NCBI RefSeq assembly: GCF_007830175.1
Contig: NZ_VLKH01000011.1
Span: 1 to 64,000 of the forward strand
Direction of reading: 5' to 3'
DNA length: 64,000 nucleotides
From: Sedimentibacter saalensis
GTDB taxonomy: Bacteria; Bacillota; Clostridia; Tissierellales; Sedimentibacteraceae
Shown: positions 9,356 to 18,465 of the stretch, piece after piece
Numbering within the stretch: the stretch's first letter is position 1
Layout: every line of letters starts with the position of its first letter
The notes under the pieces: generated by a model
Databases searched by the model: none
Told to the model about the DNA's origin: nothing
The model's input: only the letters and a program-made list of their open reading frames with translations
Made by a program: the position numbers and the translations under genes

Positions 9356-9372
9356 TTGGCATAATAATTGCA
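9356..9372 (+). promoter_or_regulatory. Sigma-54 promoter of the lysine fermentation cluster
   Basis: TTGGCATAATAATTGCA has GG and GC separated by exactly 10 bases, a near-ideal sigma-54 site, 60 bases before the kdd start. It is nearly identical to the thiolase promoter at 362-377. An imperfect palindrome ACTTT-GTT-AAAGT at 9303-9315 and a half-site at 9331-9342 lie upstream. Confidence 0.82.
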
Positions 9373-9431
9373 CTATAATATTATGAATATACCCAATATT
9401 CACCCAATAATAAGCATTAATAGGAGGCGCT

Positions 9432-10472
9432 ATGATTAAAAAAGGAAACCCATACGGAACTCACAGGGTTATAGAACCAAAAGGAGTGCTGCCACAGCCA
9501 GCTTTGAAAGTCGACAACACAATGGAAATATATGATAATGAAGTATTGATTAATGTTCAGACTTTAAATGTGGACTCAGCAAGCTTTACACAAATAAGTG
9601 ACCAAGCAGGCGGTGACGTTGAAAAAATCAAAGAAATAATGAAGGGAATAGTTGCTGAAAGAGGAAAACACCAAAACCCTGTAACAGGATCAGGCGGAAT
9701 GCTTATAGGCACAGTTGAGCAAATAGGACCTGCATTAGAAGGAAAGACTGATTTAAAAGTTGGAGATAAGATTGCAACTTTGGTATCCTTATCCTTAACT
9801 CCATTAGTAATTGAAGAAATACTTGAAGTAAGAAAAGAAATCGACCAGGTAGACATTAAAGGCAAGGCAATATTGTTTGAAAGTGGAATTTATGCTAAAA
9901 TACCTACAGACATTCCTGAAAATCTGGCTTTGTCAGTTCTTGACGTAGCAGGAGCACCTGCACAGACTGTTAAGCTTGTAAAAGAAGGAGACACTGTGCT
10001 TGTTCTTGGTGGCGCAGGAAAATCAGGCCTTCTCTGCTTGTATGAAGCAAAGAAATTAGTAGGTCCAACTGGTAAGGTTATTTGCTGGGCACACAGACAA
10101 AGCTCACTTGATACTGTTAAAGAGCTTGGTTTAGCCGATGTTTGCATAGCAGGAGATGCTACAGACGCAATTGAAGTTTATGAAAAAATTATGGAAGCTA
10201 CAGACGGAAAACTTTGTGATTTAGTTATAAGCTGTGTTTCCAGACCAAATTGCGAAATGTCTGCAATCCTTGCAACAAAGGATGAAGGAACAGTATATTT
10301 CTTCAGCATGGCAACTAGCTTTACAAAAGCTGCATTAGGTGCAGAAGGCGTTGGCAAAGACGTTAACATGATGGTAGGAAACGGATATTGTAAAGGACAT
10401 GCAGAAATTTCTCTTCAAATAATGAGAGAAAGCAAAGAATTAAGAGACTTGTACACTAAATTATACGCATAA
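9432..10472 (+). CDS. kdd: L-erythro-3,5-diaminohexanoate dehydrogenase
   Basis: Oxidatively deaminates 3,5-diaminohexanoate to 3-keto-5-aminohexanoate with NAD(P), the third step of lysine fermentation after the two aminomutases. 346 residues; N-terminal sequence MIKKGNPYGTHRVIEPKG is characteristic of the family, and a Rossmann-type nucleotide loop VLVLGGAGKSGLLCLYEAK lies near residue 190. RBS GGAGGCG precedes the ATG. First gene of the cluster, directly behind the sigma-54 promoter. The downstream enzymes of the pathway (Kce, Kal, CoA transferase) are not in this window. Confidence 0.95.
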   Translation: MIKKGNPYGTHRVIEPKGVLPQPALKVDNTMEIYDNEVLINVQTLNVDSASFTQISDQAGGDVEKIKEIMKGIVAERGKHQNPVTGSGGMLIGTVEQIGPALEGKTDLKVGDKIATLVSLSLTPLVIEEILEVRKEIDQVDIKGKAILFESGIYAKIPTDIPENLALSVLDVAGAPAQTVKLVKEGDTVLVLGGAGKSGLLCLYEAKKLVGPTGKVICWAHRQSSLDTVKELGLADVCIAGDATDAIEVYEKIMEATDGKLCDLVISCVSRPNCEMSAILATKDEGTVYFFSMATSFTKAALGAEGVGKDVNMMVGNGYCKGHAEISLQIMRESKELRDLYTKLYA

Positions 10473-10493
10473 TTTAAAGCAATTTATAAATTC

Positions 10494-10529
10494 AAATACT
10501 AATTAAGAATTATTTCTTAATTAGTATTT
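10494..10529. repeat. Perfect 16-bp-stem hairpin between kdd and kamA
   Basis: AAATACTAATTAAGAA, a TTAT loop, then TTCTTAATTAGTATTT. The stem is AT-only apart from two C/G pairs and has no T-tract, so it is more likely an mRNA processing or stability element than a terminator. Its AATTAAGAA core resembles the arms of the dispersed repeat family. Confidence 0.75.
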
Positions 10530-10562
10530 CCATGCTAAAAATAATAAAATGGAGGGATCATA

Positions 10563-11816
10563 GTGGCTTATTACAATGAAATCGAACTCTGGAAGGATGT
10601 AAAACCTGAAGAGTGGAGCGACTGGAAATGGCAGGTTGAAAACAGAATCGACTCTGTAGAAAAAATCAAACAAATAATCAACATCACAAAACAAGAAGAA
10701 GAAGATATATCAAAGGTGCTGGAAAAATTCAGAATGGGTATAACACCATATTATGCAGCACACATGGATAAAGATGACCCGAGAGATCCAGTTAGAATGC
10801 AGGCTGTTCCTACATTTACAGAAACTCACGTAAGTTCTGCAGACATGCTTGACCCACTGCATGAAGACACTGACTCACCGGCTCCCGGACTTACTCACAG
10901 ATATCCAGACAGAGTATTGTTCCTTATAACAGACCAATGCTCTATGTACTGCAGACACTGCACAAGAAGAAGATTTGCAGGACAGTGCGATGATGAAGTT
11001 TCCATGGAAAACATCGACAAATGCATCGAATATATCAGAAAAACTCCTGTTGTAAGAGACGTTCTTTTGTCAGGCGGAGACTGCTTGCTGGTTTCTGACG
11101 AAAAACTTGAATATATAATCAAAAAATTAAGAGAAATACCTCATGTTGAAATAATCAGACTTGGTTCAAGAACACCTGTTGTTCTTCCTCAGCGTATTAC
11201 AGACAATCTGGTTAACATGTTAAAAAAATATCACCCAATTTGGCTGAACACTCATTTCAACCATCCAAAAGAATTCACTCCTGAATCTATGGAAGCTTTG
11301 AGAAAACTTGCTGATGCAGGTATTCCATTAGGAAACCAGTCAGTATTATTAAGAGGAGTTAACGACTGTCCTCATATTATGAGAGAACTTGTTCATAAAC
11401 TTGTTATGAACAGAGTAAGACCATATTACATTTATCAATGTGACCTTTCTCTTGGAATTGAACATTTCAGAACTCCTGTTGCAAAGGGTATTGAAATAAT
11501 TGAGTCCTTAAGAGGACACACTTCAGGATATGCAGTTCCTACATTTGTTGTTGATGCTCCTGGCGGCGGCGGAAAAATTCCTGTAATGCCAAACTATGTA
11601 TTGTCACAGTCAGCTGACAAAGTAATTTTAAGAAACTATGAAGGCGTTATAACAACATACACAGAACCACATCTTCCAGACATTGAATGTACATGCGATG
11701 TATGTCAGGGCAAGAAGTCAGATCCATTAACAGGAGTAGCAGGCTTGTTGCAGGGAAATGAATTAGCATTAGAGCCTACTAAACTGGCAAGAAGAGAAAG
11801 AGTTCACCACGAATAA
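10563..11816 (+). CDS. kamA: Lysine 2,3-aminomutase
   Basis: Radical SAM, PLP-dependent enzyme converting L-lysine to L-beta-lysine, the first step of the pathway. 417 residues. The radical-SAM cluster motif CSMYCRHC gives Cys126, Cys130 and Cys133; the PLP-lysine region [10 protein letters not shown] is near residue 338; C-terminal Cys residues ([11 protein letters not shown]) match the zinc site of characterised enzymes. The start is GTG at 10563 behind GGAGGG (10551-10556). Codons are strongly biased to A/T endings as expected of a highly expressed catabolic gene. Confidence 0.96.
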   Translation: MAYYNEIELWKDVKPEEWSDWKWQVENRIDSVEKIKQIINITKQEEEDISKVLEKFRMGITPYYAAHMDKDDPRDPVRMQAVPTFTETHVSSADMLDPLHEDTDSPAPGLTHRYPDRVLFLITDQCSMYCRHCTRRRFAGQCDDEVSMENIDKCIEYIRKTPVVRDVLLSGGDCLLVSDEKLEYIIKKLREIPHVEIIRLGSRTPVVLPQRITDNLVNMLKKYHPIWLNTHFNHPKEFTPESMEALRKLADAGIPLGNQSVLLRGVNDCPHIMRELVHKLVMNRVRPYYIYQCDLSLGIEHFRTPVAKGIEIIESLRGHTSGYAVPTFVVDAPGGGGKIPVMPNYVLSQSADKVILRNYEGVITTYTEPHLPDIECTCDVCQGKKSDPLTGVAGLLQGNELALEPTKLARRERVHHE

Positions 11817-11819
11817 TAC

Positions 11820-11922
11820 AATTAAGAATTATGCTGAAGAATGAAGAATTGAATGAAAGGATTTGTGCTTTGCACAAATCCTACCATAATTTTTAATTCT
11901 TAATTATTAATTCTTCATTATC
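11820..11922. repeat. Dispersed palindromic element, copy 3
   Basis: Left arm with AATTAAGAATT and GAAGAATGAAGAATT, core hairpin GGATTTGTGC-TTT-GCACAAATCC, and right arm AATTCTTAATTATTAATTC. It separates kamA from kamB within the cluster; the strong hairpin could set relative expression of the two halves. Confidence 0.85.
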
Positions 11923-11933
11923 AAAGGGGCAAT

Positions 11934-12962
11934 ATGAGATTAATTGAAGATATACTAAAAAACAATTATGAAACAGTATCGATAATCGGGCTTGCAAAAA
12001 ATGCAGGCAAGACAGTGGCACTCAATTATCTCATAGAAGAGGCAGAAAACAACAATATTAATATTGGAATAACATCAACAGGCAGAGATGGAGAAAACAC
12101 GGATCTTGTGACGCAGACACAAAAACCTTCCGTCTACGTAAGGGAAGGCATGTATGCGGCAACAGCCAAAAAAACTCTTCTGCTGTCTGATGCAAAGACA
12201 GAAATACTGGAAACAACAGGAATAAGCACTCCAATGGGAGAAGTCATAATTGTCAAGATAAGACAGGGAGGCAATATACAGATTGCCGGGCCTGTTAATG
12301 TTACGGATATGAAGTACGTGGCAGGGCGATTAAAACATTTTGGGGCACAAATTGTTTTTATTGACGGAGCAATTGACAGAAAGGCTGTTTCATCACCTGC
12401 AGCAACCGATGCCTGTATAATGGCAACAGGGGCGGTTTTAAGCAGGGACATGAAAAAAGTCATTGAAAAGACGGCTCACGCAGTTGAGTGCTATACTTTG
12501 AAACAAACAACGGATGAAATTAAAAGGATAGTTTCAAAGAAGAACAAAACATGCATCATATTGCATGATGGAAGTGTGATTGTTCCTGAAATTAAAACAA
12601 GCATAACAGGAGGCAAAAAAATAAGCGAGCTTATTGATGAGAATGCTGCTTGCGTGTTTGTCAAAGGGGCAGTAACAACCGCTTTGTTGAAAGATTTATG
12701 GGAAAACAAATATTTAAGAGGCATTGAAGTAATAATAGAAGATGGTACAAAATTGTTCACGGATATTAATGTGTGGAATGAAATGAGACAAAAAGGTCTC
12801 AAGGTTGTAACGCTTAACAGCATCAATGTTGTGGCTGTAACCTTGAATCCCGTATCTCCTGCAGGGTATTTTTTTGACAGTGCCTTGTTCAGGGAAAGCA
12901 TGGAAAGACATATTCCAGCAGTGAAAATAGTTGATGTGGTGTCGGGCGGTGATGCAGAATGA
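11934..12962 (+). CDS. kamB: Lysine 5,6-aminomutase-associated ATPase KamB
   Basis: 342 residues with an N-terminal Walker A loop GLAKNAGKT (about 20-28), consistent with a P-loop ATPase. Proteins of this type sit next to KamC and the 5,6-aminomutase genes in lysine fermenters and are annotated as part of the reactivating machinery that exchanges damaged cobalamin; that role is from family knowledge and context. AAAGGGG precedes the ATG. The stop overlaps the kamC start (ATGA), so the two are translationally coupled and probably form a complex. Confidence 0.85.
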   Translation: MRLIEDILKNNYETVSIIGLAKNAGKTVALNYLIEEAENNNINIGITSTGRDGENTDLVTQTQKPSVYVREGMYAATAKKTLLLSDAKTEILETTGISTPMGEVIIVKIRQGGNIQIAGPVNVTDMKYVAGRLKHFGAQIVFIDGAIDRKAVSSPAATDACIMATGAVLSRDMKKVIEKTAHAVECYTLKQTTDEIKRIVSKKNKTCIILHDGSVIVPEIKTSITGGKKISELIDENAACVFVKGAVTTALLKDLWENKYLRGIEVIIEDGTKLFTDINVWNEMRQKGLKVVTLNSINVVAVTLNPVSPAGYFFDSALFRESMERHIPAVKIVDVVSGGDAE

Positions 12963-14551
12963 AGCGTTTTATGACAGAGAACACGGCTAAAAATATAAAC
13001 TTTGATTATATTTTCAGCGAGGTTAAACCAATTACCGAATATGGTATCAAAAAAAAGCAGGAAGCTTTACCTTTTTTTAAGGGTCAAGAGGCAGATCTTA
13101 AGAATGAGTTCAATAAAATAAGGGCATTTATTGAAAACAGAAAAAGGCGTGATATCATTGACGTGCTCAAACATATCAAGAACATATATGAAACAATAGA
13201 GAGGGCAAACAAGAATCAGGTTTTAGATGAAGTTGAGCTTTTTGAAGTCAAGAATTTCCTGATTCAAGTGCAAAGACTGGATAAAATTTTAAGAGGCATA
13301 TCCATAAATAATTTAAAGCAGCTTACACCTCTGCCGCAGCTCTATGAACTGTTGGATCCATCTCATGAAAATCTGAACACATTTTATATTTACGATGAAT
13401 ATACGGAAAAACTTAAATCTGTAAGAAATGAAAAAAGACAAGTTGAAAAAGACATTAAGAAGTTAAAAACTGATATAAAAGATGATGTACAAAAAAAATA
13501 CAACATCAAACTGAGCACAAGAGATGAAGCAACAATAAGCAAATCTCAGAAAGAAAAAGTCGAAGAAATGTCAATGGACACAAATCTTCGTGTATCAGGA
13601 GAAAACTATCTTAATGTGATTTTCAAAATCAAAAACAACGAGAGCATTGATTTACTGGAGCAAAAATACGAAGTTTTATCCAGGGAAGAAGAAGAAGAGG
13701 AATATAATATAAGGCAGGAAATTTCTTCTCAAATAAAAAAATATTATGGTGTGCTCATTGAAAATACCCGTGTCATAGGTGAAACGGATTATATAATTGC
13801 AAAAGCAAATTTCGCTCAGAAAACAAATTCCGTTGAGCCTGAAATAATTTCTGAGCTTCAATTGGATGTGAAGGGCGGAAGAAATCTTAAGCTTGAAAAG
13901 ACATTGAAAGAAAAGCATGTGGAATATGTTCCTGTTGATTTAAACTTAAGAAAAAACGTCATATGCATTACAGGGGCAAACATGGGGGGAAAGACTGTAT
14001 CCCTCAGGATGATTGGACAAATTGCAGCCATGGCAAGCTACGGTATGTTTGTGCCGTGTGAGTATGCAAAATTATGTCTTTTTGATCACATATATATATC
14101 AGTTGGAGACGATCAGTCCATTGAAAAAGGACTTAGTACCTTTGGGGCGGAAATAGTGAATTTAAAAGAAGCGTTGGAGAATTCTCTTGACAGGTGTCTT
14201 ATTTTGGTGGATGAACTTGCAGGAGGTACTAATCCAAAGGAAGGATATGCAATCACAAAGGCTGTTGTCAACTATCTTAAAAAGAAGGATTGCATAACGG
14301 TGCTCACAACACATTATGACAATGTTGCAAATGATGATGAAGTTCAGAATTTGCAGGTTGCCGGGCTGAAGCTTCCTGATGAGGCTGATTTATTTGTAAA
14401 CAGAAGCATTGAACAAATATCCAAATATATGGATTACAGGCTTATTGAAGTTAAATATAAAAGCGATATTCCAAAGGATGCACTGAAAATTGCAAGCATA
14501 GCAGGCATTTATCCGGAAATAATCGAAGATGCAGAAAATTATATTAATTAA
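12959..14551 (+). CDS. kamC: MutS-like ATPase KamC (5,6-aminomutase reactivase)
   Basis: 530 residues; the C-terminal half is a MutS-family ATPase domain with Walker A GANMGGKTVSL (about 339-349) and Walker B LILVDELAGGTNPKEG (about 418-433). The N-terminal half is helical and rich in Glu/Lys, resembling the MutS clamp/lever. No mismatch-recognition domain is evident, so a DNA repair role is unlikely. Between kamB and kamDE, it is expected to act with KamB to reactivate the B12 enzyme at the cost of ATP; this is inferred from family and context. Confidence 0.87.
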   Translation: MKRFMTENTAKNINFDYIFSEVKPITEYGIKKKQEALPFFKGQEADLKNEFNKIRAFIENRKRRDIIDVLKHIKNIYETIERANKNQVLDEVELFEVKNFLIQVQRLDKILRGISINNLKQLTPLPQLYELLDPSHENLNTFYIYDEYTEKLKSVRNEKRQVEKDIKKLKTDIKDDVQKKYNIKLSTRDEATISKSQKEKVEEMSMDTNLRVSGENYLNVIFKIKNNESIDLLEQKYEVLSREEEEEEYNIRQEISSQIKKYYGVLIENTRVIGETDYIIAKANFAQKTNSVEPEIISELQLDVKGGRNLKLEKTLKEKHVEYVPVDLNLRKNVICITGANMGGKTVSLRMIGQIAAMASYGMFVPCEYAKLCLFDHIYISVGDDQSIEKGLSTFGAEIVNLKEALENSLDRCLILVDELAGGTNPKEGYAITKAVVNYLKKKDCITVLTTHYDNVANDDEVQNLQVAGLKLPDEADLFVNRSIEQISKYMDYRLIEVKYKSDIPKDALKIASIAGIYPEIIEDAENYIN

Positions 14552-14700
14552 GAATTAAGAGTTAAGAATTAATTGTATACATTAGACGCTGTCATTCTGA
14601 GGCGCAGCCGAAGAATCTCATGTTTTAAAAAAAGATGAGATCCTTCACTATCGTTCAGGATGACAGCTCGCTAATTATTCATTATTCATTCTTAATTACA
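14546..14700. repeat. Composite palindromic element: AAGAATT arms around a CTGTCATTCTGA core
   Basis: Outer arms (TTAAGAATTAAGAGTTAAG at 14549 on; TTCATTCTTAATTAC near 14700) match the family at 5187/7107/11820, but the core (14589-14666) is a different palindrome bounded by CTGTCATTCTGA and TCAGGATGACAG. The core family also occurs at 29247-29387 and 37292-37351. Such nesting suggests one element inserted in another, or arms that can carry alternative cores. Confidence 0.8.
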
Positions 14701-14715
14701 AAAAAGGGAGGTAAC

Positions 14716-16272
14716 ATGGAAAGCAAATTAAACCTTAATCAAGGACTCATTGACAGCGCGCGTTCAGCTGCAAAAAATATAGCTGAAAATGTACAGCAGT
14801 TTATTGATAAAAACACAACTGTAACAGTTGAAAGAACAGTGGCAAGACTTATGGGAGTTGACGGCGTTGACGAAATCGACAAACCTCTTCCAAATGTACT
14901 TGTTGATAACATCAAGGAAGGCGGCGGACTGTCAAGAGGTGTAGCATTCTGGATTGGAAATGCTATGGTTAACACAGGACTCACTCCTCAGGAAATAGCA
15001 GAAAAAGTCAGTGCAGGTGAAATAGACATCACAAAGCTTCCAATTGCTGATGAGAAAAAAATCATGGATGCTGTTTATGAAACTGCAAAAATGATGGTTG
15101 AAAGAATAAAAAACAACAGAGCAAAAAGAGAAGATTATTTAAATACAATAGGTGAAGGACAGAAACCTTATCTATATGTAATTGTTGCTACAGGAAACAT
15201 CTATGAAGATGTTCTACAGGCTCAGGCCGCTGCAAGACAGGGAGCTGACGTTATTGCAGTTATACGTACAACTGCTCAAAGCTTGCTGGACTATGTTCCA
15301 TACGGACCTACAACTGAAGGATTCGGAGGAACTTTCGCAACTCAGGAAAACTTCAGAATAATGAGAAGAGCTCTTGATGAAGTGGGAGAAGAAATAGGAA
15401 GATACATCAGGCTGTGCAACTACTGTTCAGGACTTTGCATGCCTGAAATAGCAGCAATGGGAGCAATGGAAAGACTTGATGTTATGCTTAATGATGCATT
15501 GTATGGAATTCTTTTCAGAGACATCAACATGCAAAGAACATTGGTTGACCAGTATTTCTCAAGAATAATCAACGGATTTGCAGGAATAATCATAAACACA
15601 GGTGAAGACAACTACCTTACAACAGCAGATGCTGTTGAAGAAGCTCACACAGTACTTGCTTCTCAGTTTATAAACGAGCAGTTTGCTCTTAAGGCTGGAA
15701 TTCCTGAAGAACAAATGGGATTGGGCCATGCATTTGAAATGAATCCAGCTTTGGAAAACGGATTTTTGTATGAACTTGCACAGGCACAGATGGCAAGGGA
15801 AATATTCCCTAAGGCTCCACTGAAATACATGCCTCCTACAAAATTCATGACAGGCAACATATTCAGAGGACACTTGCAGGATGCGCTGTTCAACTTCATA
15901 TCAATTTGGACACACCAGGGCATCCAGCTTCTTGGTATGCCAACTGAAGCAATTCACACTCCTCATCTTCAGGACAGAATGCTTTCAATTGAAAATGCAC
16001 AATACATTTTCAACAATGCTAAAAACATAGGCGATGAAGTTGAATTCAAGAAAGACGGAATGATTCAGAAGAGAGCTCAGGAAGTTCTTGCCAAAGCAGA
16101 AAACCTCTTGAAGGACATTGAAACTGAAGGAATATTCGACACAATCGAAAAAGGAAAGTTCGGCGGAGTTAAGAGAAGCTTTACTGGCGGAAAAGGACTT
16201 GCTGGAGTTGTTGAAAAAGATGAAAAATACTTTAACCCATTTATTGACTTAATGCTTGGAGGTGTGAAGTAA
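14716..16272 (+). CDS. kamD: Lysine 5,6-aminomutase, alpha subunit
   Basis: 518 residues. With KamE it forms the adenosylcobalamin- and PLP-dependent enzyme that moves the terminal amino group of beta-lysine to C5, giving 3,5-diaminohexanoate. The alpha subunit supplies the TIM-barrel catalytic domain; recognisable family segments include RLMGVDGVDEIDKPLPN and YCSGLCMPEIAAMGAMERLD. The ATG at 14716 is chosen because GGGAGGT (14706-14712) precedes it; an upstream in-frame start would add residues encoded by the flanking repeat. Stop and kamE start overlap by one base (TAATG). Confidence 0.96.
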   Translation: MESKLNLNQGLIDSARSAAKNIAENVQQFIDKNTTVTVERTVARLMGVDGVDEIDKPLPNVLVDNIKEGGGLSRGVAFWIGNAMVNTGLTPQEIAEKVSAGEIDITKLPIADEKKIMDAVYETAKMMVERIKNNRAKREDYLNTIGEGQKPYLYVIVATGNIYEDVLQAQAAARQGADVIAVIRTTAQSLLDYVPYGPTTEGFGGTFATQENFRIMRRALDEVGEEIGRYIRLCNYCSGLCMPEIAAMGAMERLDVMLNDALYGILFRDINMQRTLVDQYFSRIINGFAGIIINTGEDNYLTTADAVEEAHTVLASQFINEQFALKAGIPEEQMGLGHAFEMNPALENGFLYELAQAQMAREIFPKAPLKYMPPTKFMTGNIFRGHLQDALFNFISIWTHQGIQLLGMPTEAIHTPHLQDRMLSIENAQYIFNNAKNIGDEVEFKKDGMIQKRAQEVLAKAENLLKDIETEGIFDTIEKGKFGGVKRSFTGGKGLAGVVEKDEKYFNPFIDLMLGGVK

Positions 16273-17066
16273 TGGAAGGAATTCAAAAAGTTGATTTAAC
16301 AAATGTAAAACCAGGAATTCAAAAAGTTGATTTAACAAATGTAAAACCTTATGGTGACACATTAAATGACGGAATGGTTCAGATGAGCTTCACATTGCCT
16401 GTACCATACGGCGACGAAGCAAGCGAGGCTGCAAAGCAGCTGGTATCCAAAATGGGATTTGACGAGCCTGCAGTTGTTTATTCAAAGGACTTAGGAGTTG
16501 GCTACACTTACTTCGTAATGTATGGAAAATGCACTCACACTGTTGACTACACAACAATTGAGGTTCCAAAGGTTGACATTGAGTTCATGGACAGACACCA
16601 GGTTGAAGATTATATAAAAGAAAATATAAAAAGAGATGTTGTTATTGTAGGAGCATGCACAGGAACAGATGCTCACACAGTAGGAATTGATGCCATCATG
16701 AACATGAAGGGCTTCGATGGAAATTATGGACTTGAAAGATACAACGGAATTGAAGCGATAAACCTGGGAAGCCAGGTTCCAAATGAGGAACTTATTGCAA
16801 AAGCCATAGAATTTAAGGCAGATGCAATTCTGGTATCACAGGTTGTAACACAAAAGGACGTACACATAGCAAATCTTACTCAGCTTGTTGAAATGATGGA
16901 AGCTGAAGGGTTGAGAGATAAAATGATTCTTGTGTGCGGAGGACCTCGTATTTCTCACGAACTTGCACAGGAACTTGGATATGATGCAGGATTTGGTTCA
17001 GGCAGCTTTGCTAATCATGTTGCAACATTTGTTGTAAAACAAATAGTTGAGAGAAACTTGATATAA
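16272..17066 (+). CDS. kamE: Lysine 5,6-aminomutase, beta subunit (B12-binding)
   Basis: 264 residues. The Rossmann B12-binding domain has the base-off motif DAHTVG with His135 as the cobalt ligand, and Lys146 in MNMKG as the likely PLP Schiff-base lysine; the 11-residue spacing equals that of His133/Lys144 of the Acetoanaerobium sticklandii enzyme. Immediately after the start, a 12-residue unit (GIQKVDLTNVKP) is present twice in tandem. One-base overlap with the kamD stop implies translational coupling. Last gene of the cluster, followed by a strong terminator. Confidence 0.96.
   Translation: MEGIQKVDLTNVKPGIQKVDLTNVKPYGDTLNDGMVQMSFTLPVPYGDEASEAAKQLVSKMGFDEPAVVYSKDLGVGYTYFVMYGKCTHTVDYTTIEVPKVDIEFMDRHQVEDYIKENIKRDVVIVGACTGTDAHTVGIDAIMNMKGFDGNYGLERYNGIEAINLGSQVPNEELIAKAIEFKADAILVSQVVTQKDVHIANLTQLVEMMEAEGLRDKMILVCGGPRISHELAQELGYDAGFGSGSFANHVATFVVKQIVERNLI
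16278..16349 (+). repeat. 36-bp tandem duplication at the kamE 5' end
   Basis: Two adjacent 36-base units (16278-16313 and 16314-16349) differ only at the last base (CCA versus CCT). Each encodes GIQKVDLTNVKP in frame. Confidence 0.95.
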
Positions 17067-17098
17067 ACGATATAATTATAGTAGGAGTAATGCTCCAG

Positions 17099-17126
17099 CG
17101 GAATGGCAAGCCATTCCGTTTTTTTT
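17099..17126 (+). terminator. Terminator of the kdd-kam cluster
   Basis: CGGAATGGC-AA-GCCATTCCG followed by eight T residues; a 9-bp GC-rich stem, 32 bases after the kamE stop. Confidence 0.93.
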
Positions 17127-17154
17127 GTTAGGCACTATATTTATTTGTCATTTT

Positions 17155-17180
17155 GTAGGGGCGTGCCTTGTGTCCGCCCG
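17155..17180 (+). repeat. REP-like GTAG-headed palindrome (degenerate copy)
   Basis: GTAGGGGCG-TGCCTTG-TGTCCGCCCG. The left stem has one mismatch relative to the consensus GTAGGGGCGGAC/GTCCGCCC. Confidence 0.75.
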
Positions 17181-17304
17181 GGGTTATACTATACCTTGAA
17201 AAGCGTAAAAAGATGTTCTTACAATCTTGATAAAAATTTTTCACCTGTATGGAAATCCATATTCATATAATGTATAATGTACATAAATGAAGCAGGAGAT
17301 TTGT

Positions 17305-18465
17305 ATGGAAAAATATAAGAAATTTTTATACATCCTAAAGGCTGTAATATTCATATCATTATTCACATCTGCGCTTTACTTTGAAAGTGCAAAAAAGCAG
17401 CGCCTTATTATATTATGTTTATTGTTCATAGCTTTTCTTGTTACTAACATGGGGAAATACTTCATTAAGGATAAAAAGAGAGTTTATATCATGTCTTTTG
17501 CAGCGGATACAGCACTTATTTATTTAATTGAATTTAACTCAAGACTTCTTATCAATTACTTTTTTCACTCATTTTACATAATTGTACTTCTCGAAGCAAC
17601 GCTTACATTACAACTTACAAGGGGAATAATACTTGGAACATTGATTGTTCTAGTTTCAATGATTAAGTACATATACTTGATTTACTATAAATTCAATTTA
17701 TCAAGCGTGTCTCAGATGATGTTTTTTTTCATGATTAATATTTTAATCCTCATCATCGCATCTTTTGCTCAACAAAACAAGCAGGAGAAGGAAAAAAAGG
17801 ACGTGCTCTACAAGGAGCTTCTGGATGCCCACAGAAAATTGAGAGAATATACTGATGAAGTCAACCGTCTTTCTGTAATTGAAGAAAGAAACAGAATTGC
17901 AAGAGACATTCACGACAATCTTGGACATAACATGACTGCGCTGATAATGCAGCTGCAGATGGCGGAGCATTACATGAAGACAGGTTCAGGCAAAACTCAG
18001 GAAATGCTTCAAAGCTCCATACAAACAGCAAGGGACAGCCTTTCCTCCATAAGAGAAGTTGTTGAAACTTTAAGAGGAAAAGAGAGAATAATATCACCGG
18101 AAAAAGCAGTCAGGACACTTATTGATGAATTTTCACAAAAGACAGGGGCTGAAATAAATTTAAATATAAGCGGAGAAGTAATAAATGATGTGAAAGCAGG
18201 AACTGCCCTTTACCACATATTGCAGGAAAGCCTCACAAACTCCGTGAGGCATGGAAGCGCCACAAGAATAGATGTTGAGCTTGATTATTCAGAAACTTCT
18301 GTAAGTTTTTCCATCAAGGACAACGGCAGAGGTTCTGAAAGCATAAAAGAAGGCTTTGGAATGAAGGGAATTCGCGAAAGGGTGGATGATTTTAAAGGCA
18401 GTGTTGAATTTCAGTCCCTTAATGGTTTTAACGTAAAAGGAATTCTGTATTTGGAGGATGTATGA
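17305..18465 (+). CDS. Sensor histidine kinase (NarL-type, HisKA_3)
   Basis: 386 residues. Five or six hydrophobic helices in the first 150 residues form the sensor, then a short coiled coil and the dimerisation/phosphoacceptor segment ERNRIARDIHDNLGHNMTAL, whose first His after RD is the phosphorylation site. A HATPase_c domain follows with LQESLTNSVRHG (N box) and KDNGRGSES (G1 box). ATG at 17305 is favoured by AGGAG at 17294-17298; an ATG at 17287 lacks an RBS. Overlaps the response-regulator start (ATGA). With the ABC exporter downstream the set matches LnrJK/LnrLMN-type antimicrobial sensing and export. Confidence 0.92.
   Translation: MEKYKKFLYILKAVIFISLFTSALYFESAKKQRLIILCLLFIAFLVTNMGKYFIKDKKRVYIMSFAADTALIYLIEFNSRLLINYFFHSFYIIVLLEATLTLQLTRGIILGTLIVLVSMIKYIYLIYYKFNLSSVSQMMFFFMINILILIIASFAQQNKQEKEKKDVLYKELLDAHRKLREYTDEVNRLSVIEERNRIARDIHDNLGHNMTALIMQLQMAEHYMKTGSGKTQEMLQSSIQTARDSLSSIREVVETLRGKERIISPEKAVRTLIDEFSQKTGAEINLNISGEVINDVKAGTALYHILQESLTNSVRHGSATRIDVELDYSETSVSFSIKDNGRGSESIKEGFGMKGIRERVDDFKGSVEFQSLNGFNVKGILYLEDV

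Noticed and set aside
12959..14551. DNA mismatch repair MutS2
   Set aside because: MutS-type ATPase domain only; no Smr or mismatch-recognition domain, and the gene is embedded in the kam cluster with kamB overlap.
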